From Paracoccaceae bacterium (GTDB taxonomy: Bacteria; Pseudomonadota; Alphaproteobacteria; Rhodobacterales; Rhodobacteraceae), in NCBI GenBank assembly GCA_020447005.1, contig JAGRDO010000032.1, forward strand, positions 1-46,270: DNA of 46,270 bases, given 5' to 3'. Each line of letters starts with the position of its first letter. Position 1 is the stretch's first letter. Below, piece after piece: positions 34,105 to 41,831 of this stretch. The notes under the pieces were generated by a model, which saw only the letters and a program-made list of their open reading frames with translations, was not told where the DNA came from and searched no databases. The position numbers and the translations under genes were made by a program.

Positions 34105-34122
34105 AGATTGCAGATTTGCAAT
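34105..34122. promoter_or_regulatory. Candidate operator between regulator and degP-like gene
   Basis: Perfect inverted repeat GATTGCA (34105-34111) and TGCAATC (34116-34122) with GATT between them; it also contains a tandem direct repeat, GCAGATT twice (34103-34116 region). It lies in the 220-base divergent region between the OmpR-type regulator and the protease gene, 86 bases before the latter. No firm -35/-10 pairs were found around it. Confidence 0.45.
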
Positions 34123-34207
34123 CTTCCTGTCCGTAAACCGCAAGCTTCGGGGGCCAGATTTGCCGGGTAGCGCGGAAGCCCTGCTTCCCCAGTATCGGAG
34201 TCCGAAG

Positions 34208-35362
34208 ATGAAACCCAAAAGATATTCCGCAATTCCGGCCCTGGCGCTGGGCGCCTTGCTGGGTGCCACCGCGCTGGGCGGCACGATGACAGTCCTTTCG
34301 CCGGGTGCGGCAATCGCTTCGGTTCCGCAGGCCGGGGGCTATGTCGATCTTGTCGCCAAGGTGTCCCCGGCTGTCGTCTATATCGAGATCACCAAGAAAT
34401 TCGAGCAGGGCGAAGGGGGGCAGGGGGCGATCCCGCAGAACTTCCCCTTCGAGGAATTCATGCGCCAGTTCGGAATGCCGGCGCCGATGCCCGGCAATGA
34501 GGGCGATATGGGGCAGGCCGCACCCGAGGTGCATGGCGTCGGCACCGGCTTTATCGTCAGTGCGGATGGCCAGATCGTGACCAATGCGCATGTCGTCGAT
34601 GGCGCCGATGTGGTGAAGGTGACGCTGGCCGACGGGCGCAGCGTGGAAGGCAAGGTTCTGGGCGCCGACACCGCGACGGATATCGCGCTGATCAAGATCG
34701 ACGAAGGCGACGATCTGCCGACGGTCAGTTTCGGCGAGTCCAGCCAGCTGAAGGTCGGGCAGGACGTCGTGGCGATCGGCAACCCCTTCGGTCTGGGCAA
34801 TACCGTCACGGCGGGGATCGTCTCGGCCGTGGGCCGCGACATCAATTCCGGCCCCTTCGACAATTACATCCAGACCGACGCGGCCATCAACAAGGGCAAT
34901 TCGGGCGGGCCGCTTTTTGACGCAACCGGCGCCGTTGTCGGGATCAACACGGCGATCTTCTCGCCCACCGGCGGATCGGTCGGTATCGGCTTTGCCGTTC
35001 CTTCGGACACCGCCGCGCAGGTGGTCAAGGTGCTGGCCGAGGGCAAGACCGTCGAACGCGGGTGGCTGGGCGTGCGCATTCAGCCCGTCTCTGACGACGT
35101 CGCGGCCGCGTTGGGATTTGACAAGGCCAAAGGCGTGCTGATCGCCGATGTCACGGGCGAGACCCCCGCCGCCAAGGCCGGACTCGTTCGCGGCGACATC
35201 GTCCTTACCGTCGATGGCGCCGATGTGAACAGCCCCCGCGACCTGACGCGGGTGATCGCCACGGATACACCGGGATCTGAGGTTCACCTTGGCGTGCTGC
35301 GTGCCGGAAAACCGGTCGATCTTGTCGTGACCTTGGGAACGCGGCCTGACGTTCCCGCATGA
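34208..35362 (+). CDS. DegP/DegQ-like periplasmic serine protease, one PDZ
   Basis: A 384-residue trypsin-like protease of the HtrA family. A signal or anchor helix covers about residues 9-38. The triad is His in VTNAHVV, Asp in TDIALIKID and Ser in NKGNSGGPLF, preceded by the usual GTGFIVSADGQ. One PDZ domain follows (about 290-380, GVLIADVTGETPAAKAGLVRGDIVLTVDG). With a single PDZ it is nearer to DegS/HtrA-short than to the two-PDZ DegP. A CGGAG ribosome site precedes ATG 34208. Divergent from the two-component system, which may control it; followed by a strong terminator. Confidence 0.93.
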   Translation: MKPKRYSAIPALALGALLGATALGGTMTVLSPGAAIASVPQAGGYVDLVAKVSPAVVYIEITKKFEQGEGGQGAIPQNFPFEEFMRQFGMPAPMPGNEGDMGQAAPEVHGVGTGFIVSADGQIVTNAHVVDGADVVKVTLADGRSVEGKVLGADTATDIALIKIDEGDDLPTVSFGESSQLKVGQDVVAIGNPFGLGNTVTAGIVSAVGRDINSGPFDNYIQTDAAINKGNSGGPLFDATGAVVGINTAIFSPTGGSVGIGFAVPSDTAAQVVKVLAEGKTVERGWLGVRIQPVSDDVAAALGFDKAKGVLIADVTGETPAAKAGLVRGDIVLTVDGADVNSPRDLTRVIATDTPGSEVHLGVLRAGKPVDLVVTLGTRPDVPA

Positions 35363-35385
35363 CAAAGGCAAGAAACGGGCAGACG

Positions 35386-35412
35386 GAAACGGGCGCCAGC
35401 GGCGCCCGTTTC
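35386..35412. terminator. Bidirectional terminator between protease and dctM genes
   Basis: Perfect 12-bp stem GAAACGGGCGCC (35386-35397) and GGCGCCCGTTTC (35401-35412), loop AGC, between two convergent genes. On the plus strand TTGTTCGT follows. The symmetric A/T ends suggest it works in both directions. Confidence 0.75.
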
Positions 35413-35431
35413 TTGTTCGTGCCCGTAAGGC

Positions 35432-36820
35432 TTATTTTATGATCGTCTCTGGACCCATGACCAGCGTCGGCAGCCATGTCGACAGGATCGGAACATAGGT
35501 CACGATGATCAGGAAGACGAAGAGGACGGCAAGGAAGGGCAGCGCCGCCTTCACGACCCGCATCATCGACATCCCCGCAACCCCGCTGGTCACGAAGAGG
35601 TTGAGCCCGACCGGCGGCGTGATCATCCCGATTTCCATGTTGACCACCATGATGATGCCAAGGTGGATCGGATCGACGCCCAGCGAGGTCGCGATCGGGA
35701 AGACGAGGGGCGCCACGATCAGGATCAGGCCCGAGGGTTCCATGAACTGACCGCCGATCAGAAGGATCACGTTGACGATGATCAGGAACATGATCTTGCC
35801 GACGCCCACATCGAGCATTGCGGCCGCGATTTGCTGGGGGATCTGTTCATCGGTCAGCACGTGCTTCAGGATCAGCGCGTTGGCGATGATGAACATCAGC
35901 GTGACGGTCAGTTTGCCCGCCTCGAAGAGCGTGGCCCTGGTATCGCGGTGGAAGAAGGCGGTGACAAGGGCGAGCGGCTTCCGGATCAGCGTCAGGTTGC
36001 CCCCGTCCCGCGCCAGCGGCCCCATGTCGCGATAGATGAAAGTGGCCACGATGAAGGCCCAGACCGAGGCGACGGCGGCGGCCTCGGTCGGCGTGAAGAT
36101 CGCCGCGGTGATGCCGGGGATGCCGTAAAGGCCGGCCATGATGATGACGATCAGCATCAGGCCCCAGAAGGCTTCGCCAAAGCTTTCGGCGATTTCACCC
36201 CAGCCCTGCCATTGGCCCTTGGGAAGGTTTTTCCAGATCGCCCAGATCAGAATCGTGGCCATCAGCATCCCGCCGGCAAGAAGGCCGGGGAAAACACCCG
36301 CAAGGAACATCCGGCCGACCGACACATCGGTGGCCGAGGCATAGACCACCATGACGATGGAGGGCGGGATCAGGATGCCCAGCGTTCCGGCATTGCAGAT
36401 GACGCCCGCCGCGAAGTCCTTGGAATAACCCACCTGCCGCATCGCCGCGATGACGATGGAGCCGATGGCGACCACGGTCGCGGGGCTGGAGCCGGAAAGG
36501 GCGGCAAAGAGCATGCAGGCAAAGACGCCTGCGATGGCCAGCCCGCCCGGCAGGTGCCCGACACAGGCGATGGAAAAGCGGATGATCCGCTTGGCCACGC
36601 CGCCCGTGGACATGAAGGACGAGGCGAGGATGAAGAAGGGGATGGCGAGAAGCGTCGCGTGCCCCTCCATCGCCTGATAAAGCGTCTGCGCCACCGAGGC
36701 GAGCGAGGTGTCGGAGAACCACAGAAGGAACAGGGTGGACGAAAGGCCAAGCGAAATGGCGATGGGAACGCCGATCAGCATGAAGCCGATCACCATCACG
36801 AAGAGCAGGAGAACTTCCAT
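35432..36820 (-). CDS. dctM: TRAP transporter large permease DctM
   Basis: A 462-residue inner-membrane protein of the DctM type (12 or so helices) that carries out sodium-driven uptake of the substrate delivered by DctP. Family blocks seen: LSLGLSSTLFLLW, HATLLAIPFFILASSFMSTGGVAKRI, CMLFAALSGSSPATVVAIGSI, GTLGILIPPSIVMVVYA, FTPTEAAAVASVWAF and MEIGMITPPVGLNLFVTSG. It begins five bases after the dctQ stop. The C4-dicarboxylate assignment rests on dctBD next door and the DctP/DctQ type. Confidence 0.95.
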   Translation of the reverse strand: MEVLLLFVMVIGFMLIGVPIAISLGLSSTLFLLWFSDTSLASVAQTLYQAMEGHATLLAIPFFILASSFMSTGGVAKRIIRFSIACVGHLPGGLAIAGVFACMLFAALSGSSPATVVAIGSIVIAAMRQVGYSKDFAAGVICNAGTLGILIPPSIVMVVYASATDVSVGRMFLAGVFPGLLAGGMLMATILIWAIWKNLPKGQWQGWGEIAESFGEAFWGLMLIVIIMAGLYGIPGITAAIFTPTEAAAVASVWAFIVATFIYRDMGPLARDGGNLTLIRKPLALVTAFFHRDTRATLFEAGKLTVTLMFIIANALILKHVLTDEQIPQQIAAAMLDVGVGKIMFLIIVNVILLIGGQFMEPSGLILIVAPLVFPIATSLGVDPIHLGIIMVVNMEIGMITPPVGLNLFVTSGVAGMSMMRVVKAALPFLAVLFVFLIIVTYVPILSTWLPTLVMGPETIIK

Positions 36821-36825
36821 TGGTC

Positions 36826-37506
36826 TTACTCCTCGACGTTCATGTGACGGACGTCATCGATGGCGTCCTCGGCTTCGTGGCTGACGATCAGGCTTTCGCG
36901 GGTGCCGGTGAAGATGCCCCATGTCGCCTGAACAAGGCGGAACAGCAGCAGCGCGCAGCCGATCGGCAGCATCGCATAGGGGATGAAGCGCGGCAGCTTT
37001 TCGTAATGTTCGCCCTGATTGAAAAGCGGCTCGATGAAACGCAGGATATCGGGCATCGGAATCTGCTCGGTTTCATACCAGGCCTGATCGCGGGTCTTGA
37101 TGAAGCCTTCGGGGAACCAGCGGCCGCCCGTCTGTTCAAAGCCCCCGAACGGCGCCCAGTAATCCCAGGCCCCCTTCATCAGAAGGAAGGCATAGGCGAT
37201 GCAGCAGGCGGCGGCGACCAGCGCGAGGATGCGGCGCCCGCGATGCGGAAGGATGTTGATCACGGCATCGACGCCAAGATGGGCCGTGGTCTTCACCGCG
37301 TAGGACATGCCGAAAAGCACCAGCCACGCGAAAAGCGCCGAGGTCAGTTCCAGCCCCCAGATCAATGACGAGTTGAACATGTATCGCAGGACGACATTGA
37401 CAAAGGTGATGATGGTCATGAGGCCGAGAATGATAGCGATCGCGGTTTCCTCGACCTCATGCACCGCACGGCCAAGGGCCGTCGCGGGTTCGTATCTGGT
37501 GCTCAT
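36826..37506 (-). CDS. dctQ: TRAP transporter small permease DctQ (long form)
   Basis: A 226-residue four-helix protein. The DctQ signature FVNVVLRYMFNSSLIWGLELTSALFAWLVLFG is at about residues 35-66, followed by AHLGVDAVI. It has a long periplasmic loop (about 115-185), as in the Rhodobacter capsulatus C4-dicarboxylate DctQ, whereas most DctQ proteins are 160-180 residues. A GAGGGGGACGGGA stretch precedes the ATG. It is separated from dctP by 66 bases that carry a strong hairpin. Confidence 0.93.
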   Translation of the reverse strand: MSTRYEPATALGRAVHEVEETAIAIILGLMTIITFVNVVLRYMFNSSLIWGLELTSALFAWLVLFGMSYAVKTTAHLGVDAVINILPHRGRRILALVAAACCIAYAFLLMKGAWDYWAPFGGFEQTGGRWFPEGFIKTRDQAWYETEQIPMPDILRFIEPLFNQGEHYEKLPRFIPYAMLPIGCALLLFRLVQATWGIFTGTRESLIVSHEAEDAIDDVRHMNVEE

Positions 37507-37530
37507 TTTCCCGTCCCCCTCATGAGATGA

Positions 37531-37552
37531 ACCCGGCGCCAGGGCGCCGGGT
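37531..37552 (-). other. Intercistronic hairpin between dctP and dctQ
   Basis: ACCCGGCGCC (37531-37540) and GGCGCCGGGT (37543-37552) form a 10-bp perfect repeat with a 2-base centre (a 6-base loop after fraying), without a T run. It lies just past the dctP stop and probably protects dctP mRNA or partly stops transcription, so that binding protein exceeds permease. Confidence 0.6.
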
Positions 37553-37572
37553 CCGGTCGTATCTGCGCGGGA

Positions 37573-38580
37573 TCAGTTCGCCGCGTTCGCGGCCTGCGCG
37601 GCGTCGATGTTTTCCTGCCCGACGCCTTCGACGAACTTGTCCCAGACGGGCTTCATCGCCTCGACCCAGGCGGTGCGCTGTTCCGGCGTCAGTTCGCGGA
37701 TCACGCCGCCGGCATCGAGGATGTTCTGACGGGCCTGTGCGTCAACCTCGTTGACCGCGGCATTCCGCTCGACCGTCACTTCGTTCAGGATCTTCAGGAC
37801 CTGATCCTTGACCGCCGGGTCAAGGCTGTCGAGCCAGTCGACCGAGGCAACGACGAGATAGTCGAGCAGACCGTGGTTGGTTTCGGTCGTGCCGTCCTGA
37901 ACCTCGTAGAACTTCTGGCCATAGATGTTCGACCAGGTGTTCTCCTGCCCGTCGACGACACCCGTCTGCAGGGCACCGTAAACCTCGGCGAAGGCCATCG
38001 GCTGGGGCGAGGCGCCAAGGGCTTCCATCTGCGCCACGATGACATCCGAAGGCTGGACGCGGATCTTCAGGCCGGCCATGTCGGTCGGCAGGAGGAGCGG
38101 CTTGTTGGCCGACATCTGCTTCAGCCCGTTATGCCAGAATTCCAGCCCCTGAAGGCCACGGCGCGCCATGGAGCCTTTCATCGCCGTTCCGGTTTCCGAG
38201 TTCTGGAACGCATCGACAGCGGCGATGTTCTTGAACATGAACGGCAGGTCGAAGATCTGGAACTGCTTGGTGAAGGCTTCGAATTTCGACAGCGAGGGTG
38301 CGGCGAACTGCACATCGCCCTGAAGCATCGCTTCAAGCACCTGATCGTCATCGTAAAGGGTCGAGTTCGGATAGACCTCCACGCAGGCGGTGCCGTCCAT
38401 CTCGGCATTCACACGCTCGGCAAAGAGCGAGGCGGCGATGCCCTTGGGGTGCTTGTCCGCGTTCGTCACATGGGCGAACTTCATGACGATCTCGCCTTCG
38501 TCGCAACCGGCGCTGGCAAAGGCCGCGCCGGCCGAAAGGGCAAGGGCCATCGCCGTCATGGTCGTGGTCAGGGTTTTCAT
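37573..38580 (-). CDS. dctP: TRAP transporter periplasmic binding protein DctP
   Basis: A 335-residue DctP protein that captures C4-dicarboxylates in the periplasm. The Sec signal is MKTLTTTMTAMALALSAGAAFA. The mature part has VMKFAHVTNADKHPKGIAASLFAERVNA, LYDDDQVLEAMLQGDVQFAAPS, LGASPQPMAFAEVYGALQTGVVDGQENTW (the conserved arginine is in GLKIRVQPSD) and a long C-terminal helix. A GGGAGG site precedes the ATG. It has its own upstream region of 228 bases with two palindromes and a -24/-12-like site, so transcription is separate from dctBD and probably regulated by it. Confidence 0.95.
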   Translation of the reverse strand: MKTLTTTMTAMALALSAGAAFASAGCDEGEIVMKFAHVTNADKHPKGIAASLFAERVNAEMDGTACVEVYPNSTLYDDDQVLEAMLQGDVQFAAPSLSKFEAFTKQFQIFDLPFMFKNIAAVDAFQNSETGTAMKGSMARRGLQGLEFWHNGLKQMSANKPLLLPTDMAGLKIRVQPSDVIVAQMEALGASPQPMAFAEVYGALQTGVVDGQENTWSNIYGQKFYEVQDGTTETNHGLLDYLVVASVDWLDSLDPAVKDQVLKILNEVTVERNAAVNEVDAQARQNILDAGGVIRELTPEQRTAWVEAMKPVWDKFVEGVGQENIDAAQAANAAN

Positions 38581-38686
38581 TCAATTTCCTCCCGAAATTA
38601 TGAATTCATCGGCATCACGTCGGGGATTCCGACGCCCGCGCCAATGGAAGCGAGTCGGACGCGTTACGGCAACGCTTCTTTTCCGG

Positions 38687-38701
38687 GCGGAAATCGTTCC
38701 A
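38687..38701 (-). promoter_or_regulatory. Sigma54-like -24/-12 element upstream of dctP
   Basis: On the minus strand TGGAACG-ATTT-CCGC (38701 to 38687) keeps the invariant GG and GC with ten bases between, against TGGCACG-N4-TTGC. Predicted start near 38675, about 95 bases before dctP. The TT of the -12 box is replaced by CC, so the match is imperfect. It is also at odds with the GAFTGA-less regulator beside it. Confidence 0.4.
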
Positions 38702-38757
38702 TGAACTTGCGTACAATCAACACGTTAAGCGAAGCGTCCGGTCTTGCGCCGGAACCC

Positions 38758-38777
38758 CTGTGCGGATGATCGCACAG
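38758..38777. promoter_or_regulatory. Palindrome 1, putative DctD binding site
   Basis: CTGTGCG (38758-38764), six bases, CGCACAG (38771-38777): a perfect 7-bp inverted repeat. Its centre lies 32 bases (three helical turns) from that of a second copy and about 90 bases upstream of the predicted dctP start, the normal place for an enhancer-type activator site. Confidence 0.7.
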
Positions 38778-38790
38778 GAAATTCGGCGAC

Positions 38791-38808
38791 TGTGCGAAAA
38801 TCCGCACA
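38791..38808. promoter_or_regulatory. Palindrome 2, putative DctD binding site
   Basis: TGTGCG (38791-38796), six bases, CGCACA (38803-38808). Same half-sites and spacer as palindrome 1. It ends right at the stop codon of the dctD gene. Confidence 0.7.
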
Positions 38809-40038
38809 CTATCCGCGATAGTCTTCCGGCTTGACCCCATGGCGCGCGAGCTTGTCGTAAAAGGTCTTGCGCGGCAGTTTCAGGGCCGCGGCGGCCCCGG
38901 TCGCGTTGCCGCCATGCGTGGCCAGCGCTTCGATGAGAAGCGAGCGTTCGACCCGTGCCATCTGACCGGCCAGCCCCTCTGCGTCGTCGCCGCCGGTGCG
39001 ATCGTCCAGACCCATGGCAAAACGCAACGCGGCGTTCATCAGCGCGCGGGCATTGCCCGGCCAATCCCGCGCCATCAGGCCCGCGACCACCTCTGGCGTG
39101 ACCGTGGGCACTGGCAGGTCGGACTGCTCGCAGGCCAGTGCGACATAGTGCCGGAACAGCACCGGAATATCTTCGGGCCGTTCCTTCAGGGCAGGGATGC
39201 GCACGCGCACGACATCAAGCTTGTAATACAGATCCGGATTGAACCGCCCCTCGCGCGTTTCCTGCGCCAGGTCACGGTATGTGCCGGCGACGATGCGGAT
39301 GCCGGGATGATTGTCGATCAGGTCGATCAGCGCGAATTGCGCGCCCGCCGGCAGGCTGGCGACCTCATCGAGGAAGATTGAACCGCCGTCGGCCCTTGCG
39401 AAGGCCCCCTCAAGGATATCGACCGCCGCAGAGGCGGCGGAGAGTTTCTGGAAAGGACGCATGGCGGCGGCGGACATCAGGTGGATGACTTCGGCCATCC
39501 TGGCGGTTCCCGAACCGGGCGGGCCCGAGATCAGCACCTCGGCCGAGGTGCGGGCCGCGGCGCGGGCGGCGTCGCGCATCTGTTCGGCCAGACGAGAGGT
39601 GCCGACCAGCATCCGCGCGGCCACGTCGCCGCGGCGCAACTCGCGCTTCAGGGCGCGGTTTTCAAGGACAAGGTCGCGGGTTTTCAGCGCCTTTTCCACG
39701 ACCGACAGGAAATCCTGCGGACTGCAGGGTTTTTCCAGAAAGTCGAAGGCGCCGGCGCTGATGCCCCGGACCGCCATCGGCACATCCCCTTCGCCCGTCA
39801 GAAGGATCACCGGCAGATCGGGGTCAACCTTGCGGGTATGTTCGAGAAGCGCGAAACCGTCCTTGCCGGGCATGCGGATGTCCGACACGACGATTCCGGG
39901 AAATTCTGCCGTGATGTGATCCTTGGCCTCGATGTAACTTGCCGCAAGGACCGGCCTCAGTCCCGCCAGATCGAGTGTCTGGCCCAATGCCTCGCGCACG
40001 GCGCGGTCGTCATCGACAAGGATCACTCGTTTTGTCAT
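38809..40038 (-). CDS. dctD: DctD-like response regulator lacking GAFTGA
   Basis: A 409-residue NtrC-family regulator that matches DctD from end to end: receiver domain (D53 in VVSDIRMP, LPVILLTGEGDVPMAVRGISAGAFDF), AAA+ domain and a Fis-type helix-turn-helix (GGNATGAAAALKLPRKTFYDKLARHG). The AAA+ domain is altered: Walker A reads GPPGSGTA (172-179), without the lysine of GxxGxGKE, and the ESELFGHExGAFTGA stretch that contacts sigma54 is deleted, so Walker A and Walker B (IFLDE, 221-225) are about 20 residues closer than normal. The LYYKLDVVRVRIPALKERPEDIP sensor region remains. It is coupled to dctB (ATGA). It may act on sigma70 polymerase, as R. capsulatus NtrC and HupR do. Confidence 0.92.
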   Translation of the reverse strand: MTKRVILVDDDRAVREALGQTLDLAGLRPVLAASYIEAKDHITAEFPGIVVSDIRMPGKDGFALLEHTRKVDPDLPVILLTGEGDVPMAVRGISAGAFDFLEKPCSPQDFLSVVEKALKTRDLVLENRALKRELRRGDVAARMLVGTSRLAEQMRDAARAAARTSAEVLISGPPGSGTARMAEVIHLMSAAAMRPFQKLSAASAAVDILEGAFARADGGSIFLDEVASLPAGAQFALIDLIDNHPGIRIVAGTYRDLAQETREGRFNPDLYYKLDVVRVRIPALKERPEDIPVLFRHYVALACEQSDLPVPTVTPEVVAGLMARDWPGNARALMNAALRFAMGLDDRTGGDDAEGLAGQMARVERSLLIEALATHGGNATGAAAALKLPRKTFYDKLARHGVKPEDYRG

Positions 40039-41756
40039 GCCGCGCGCCCTTTCTTCGCCGGAACAAGTTCGATCACGAACTCGGCGCCGCCCGCGGGACG
40101 GTTCCGCCCCGTGATCGTTCCGCCGAAACTCTGGATGATGCCATAGGAAATCGAAAGGCCAAGCCCCATGCCTTCACTCGCGCCGACCTCCTTGGTGGAA
40201 TAGAACGGATCGAAGATGCGGTCGGGCTCGGCTATGCCCGGCCCGGTATCCGACAGGGTAAGCCGAACACGGCCATCCGCACGGGCGATGCGGATCGTCA
40301 CCGCGCCGCCGGCGGGCATCGCATCGGCGGCATTGGACAAAAGGTTCACCAGAACCTGTTGCAGCCGCACCTCTCCGCCGCGCACCATGACCGGACGCCC
40401 CGGAGGCGTCCAGTTCACCTGAATATCCGCCGACTGAAGCCGGGTTTCCGTCAGTTCCAGCGCGGCCCCCACGGCGGCCGAAAGATCCACATCGGCGATC
40501 CCTTCCACTTCCTGCCGGGCAAAGGCGCGCAGGTTCTTGATGATCCGTCCCATCCGGCGGGACAGATCACTGATGCGCACGAGGTTTTCGGCGGCCTTTT
40601 CGGGCGCATCGCGCGTCAGGAAAAGTTCGGCGTTTTCGGCATAGGACCGGATGGCCATCAGGGGTTGGTTCAGTTCATGGCTGATGCCGGCCGACATCTG
40701 ACCAAGCGCGGACAGCTTGCCGGCCTGCACCAGCTCGGCCTGGGTTCTTTGCAGCCGGTCATTCGTCTGGGACAATTCGCGCGTGCGTTCCGCAACCCGG
40801 CCTTCCAGCCGCGCATTGGCCTCGGCCTCGGCCGCAAGCTGGGCCGAAAGCGCGCGGCGGCGAACCTGGATCGCGAAAAGCAGGGCGCCGACGCCAAGCG
40901 AAACCGCGGCGGCGATGCCGGCCTGAAGCGCGGCCTGACGTTCGGCCGGGGCCGCATCGACCAGCGCCTCTCCGGTCATCCCGATCACCTGCAACGGACG
41001 GGTGATGTGCAAGGCGCGGGCGGGAAGATAGGGGCCGCCGTCAAGATCCCAGATCTCGTGTCCGGCGCTCCGGCGCTGGCTGCGATGGATCAGCCGCCCG
41101 GAACTGTCCCCGCCCTCGCCGTCAATCAGGTCGAGCCGGACAAGGATCAGCTCATCGCGGTTCGACACGAAGACGATGCCGTTTTTGTCGGTGAAGAAGA
41201 CGATCATCGGTTCCCCGCGCCATGTCACCTCGACGGTTTCCGTTTCCACCCGGGTGACAAGAACACCCGCAACCGGACCGGACGGGGAAAAAACCGGGGC
41301 GGCATAGACGAACATGCGCCGGCCATCGATGGGGTCCACCTCATGGTGAAAGCCAAGCGCCCCGTGCATTGCCCGCTTGAAATAGGGGGTGGACGACAGA
41401 TCGAGACCTTCGCCGCCAGCCGAGGCCGCGATCACCCGGCCGGATGCCGTGGCCAGCCGGATTTCGTCCGAGCTTGTCATGTCCGCGCTGCGCTGCAACA
41501 GCGCGCTGACCGGGGCGGAGGGCGCGGCGGGATCAAGCGCGAGGCGCAGCACTTCGGGGTGGTCGGCCATCAGGACCGTCATTTCGCGGTAGCGCTGCAA
41601 CTGCCCAAGCAGCCGGTCGCCGGACAGCGCAAGGTCGGAGCGGCCGCGCTCTTCGAGCCGTTCGAGCGCATCGGTCAACGCCCGCCACCAGATACCGCCG
41701 GTAACGGCACCCGCCAGCGTCAGGAACAGTGCCAGGATTGCCAGCCGCCGGATCAT
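40035..41756 (-). CDS. dctB: C4-dicarboxylate sensor kinase DctB
   Basis: A 573-residue membrane kinase. One helix near the N-terminus (about 5-24), a periplasmic double-PAS-like domain (about 30-285) with SSTPYFKRAMHG and RRMFVYAAPVFSPSGPVAGVLV as in DctB ligand-binding domains, a second helix (about 288-306), a short coiled-coil linker (LAAEAEANARLEGRVAERTRELSQTNDRLQRTQAEL) and the kinase: H box GISHELNQPLMAIRSYAENA, N box NLLSNAADAMP, G boxes DTGPGIAEP and GMGLGLSISYGII. Its stop overlaps the dctD start. It would sense periplasmic C4-dicarboxylates for dctPQM. Confidence 0.94.
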   Translation of the reverse strand: MIRRLAILALFLTLAGAVTGGIWWRALTDALERLEERGRSDLALSGDRLLGQLQRYREMTVLMADHPEVLRLALDPAAPSAPVSALLQRSADMTSSDEIRLATASGRVIAASAGGEGLDLSSTPYFKRAMHGALGFHHEVDPIDGRRMFVYAAPVFSPSGPVAGVLVTRVETETVEVTWRGEPMIVFFTDKNGIVFVSNRDELILVRLDLIDGEGGDSSGRLIHRSQRRSAGHEIWDLDGGPYLPARALHITRPLQVIGMTGEALVDAAPAERQAALQAGIAAAVSLGVGALLFAIQVRRRALSAQLAAEAEANARLEGRVAERTRELSQTNDRLQRTQAELVQAGKLSALGQMSAGISHELNQPLMAIRSYAENAELFLTRDAPEKAAENLVRISDLSRRMGRIIKNLRAFARQEVEGIADVDLSAAVGAALELTETRLQSADIQVNWTPPGRPVMVRGGEVRLQQVLVNLLSNAADAMPAGGAVTIRIARADGRVRLTLSDTGPGIAEPDRIFDPFYSTKEVGASEGMGLGLSISYGIIQSFGGTITGRNRPAGGAEFVIELVPAKKGRAA

Positions 41757-41811
41757 CCTTGCGTCCTCCGCGCCGCTAACATTAAAGTAGCCTTCCCGTC
41801 GTGGCCAGAGA

Positions 41812-41826
41812 CCGCCCCCGGGGCGG
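41812..41826 (-). terminator. Short GC hairpin after pxpC
   Basis: CCGCCC (41812-41817) and GGGCGG (41821-41826) with a 3-base loop, 6 bases past the pxpC stop. There is no T run, so this is a weak terminator candidate in the 75-base gap before dctB. Confidence 0.35.
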
Positions 41827-41831
41827 CAGGA

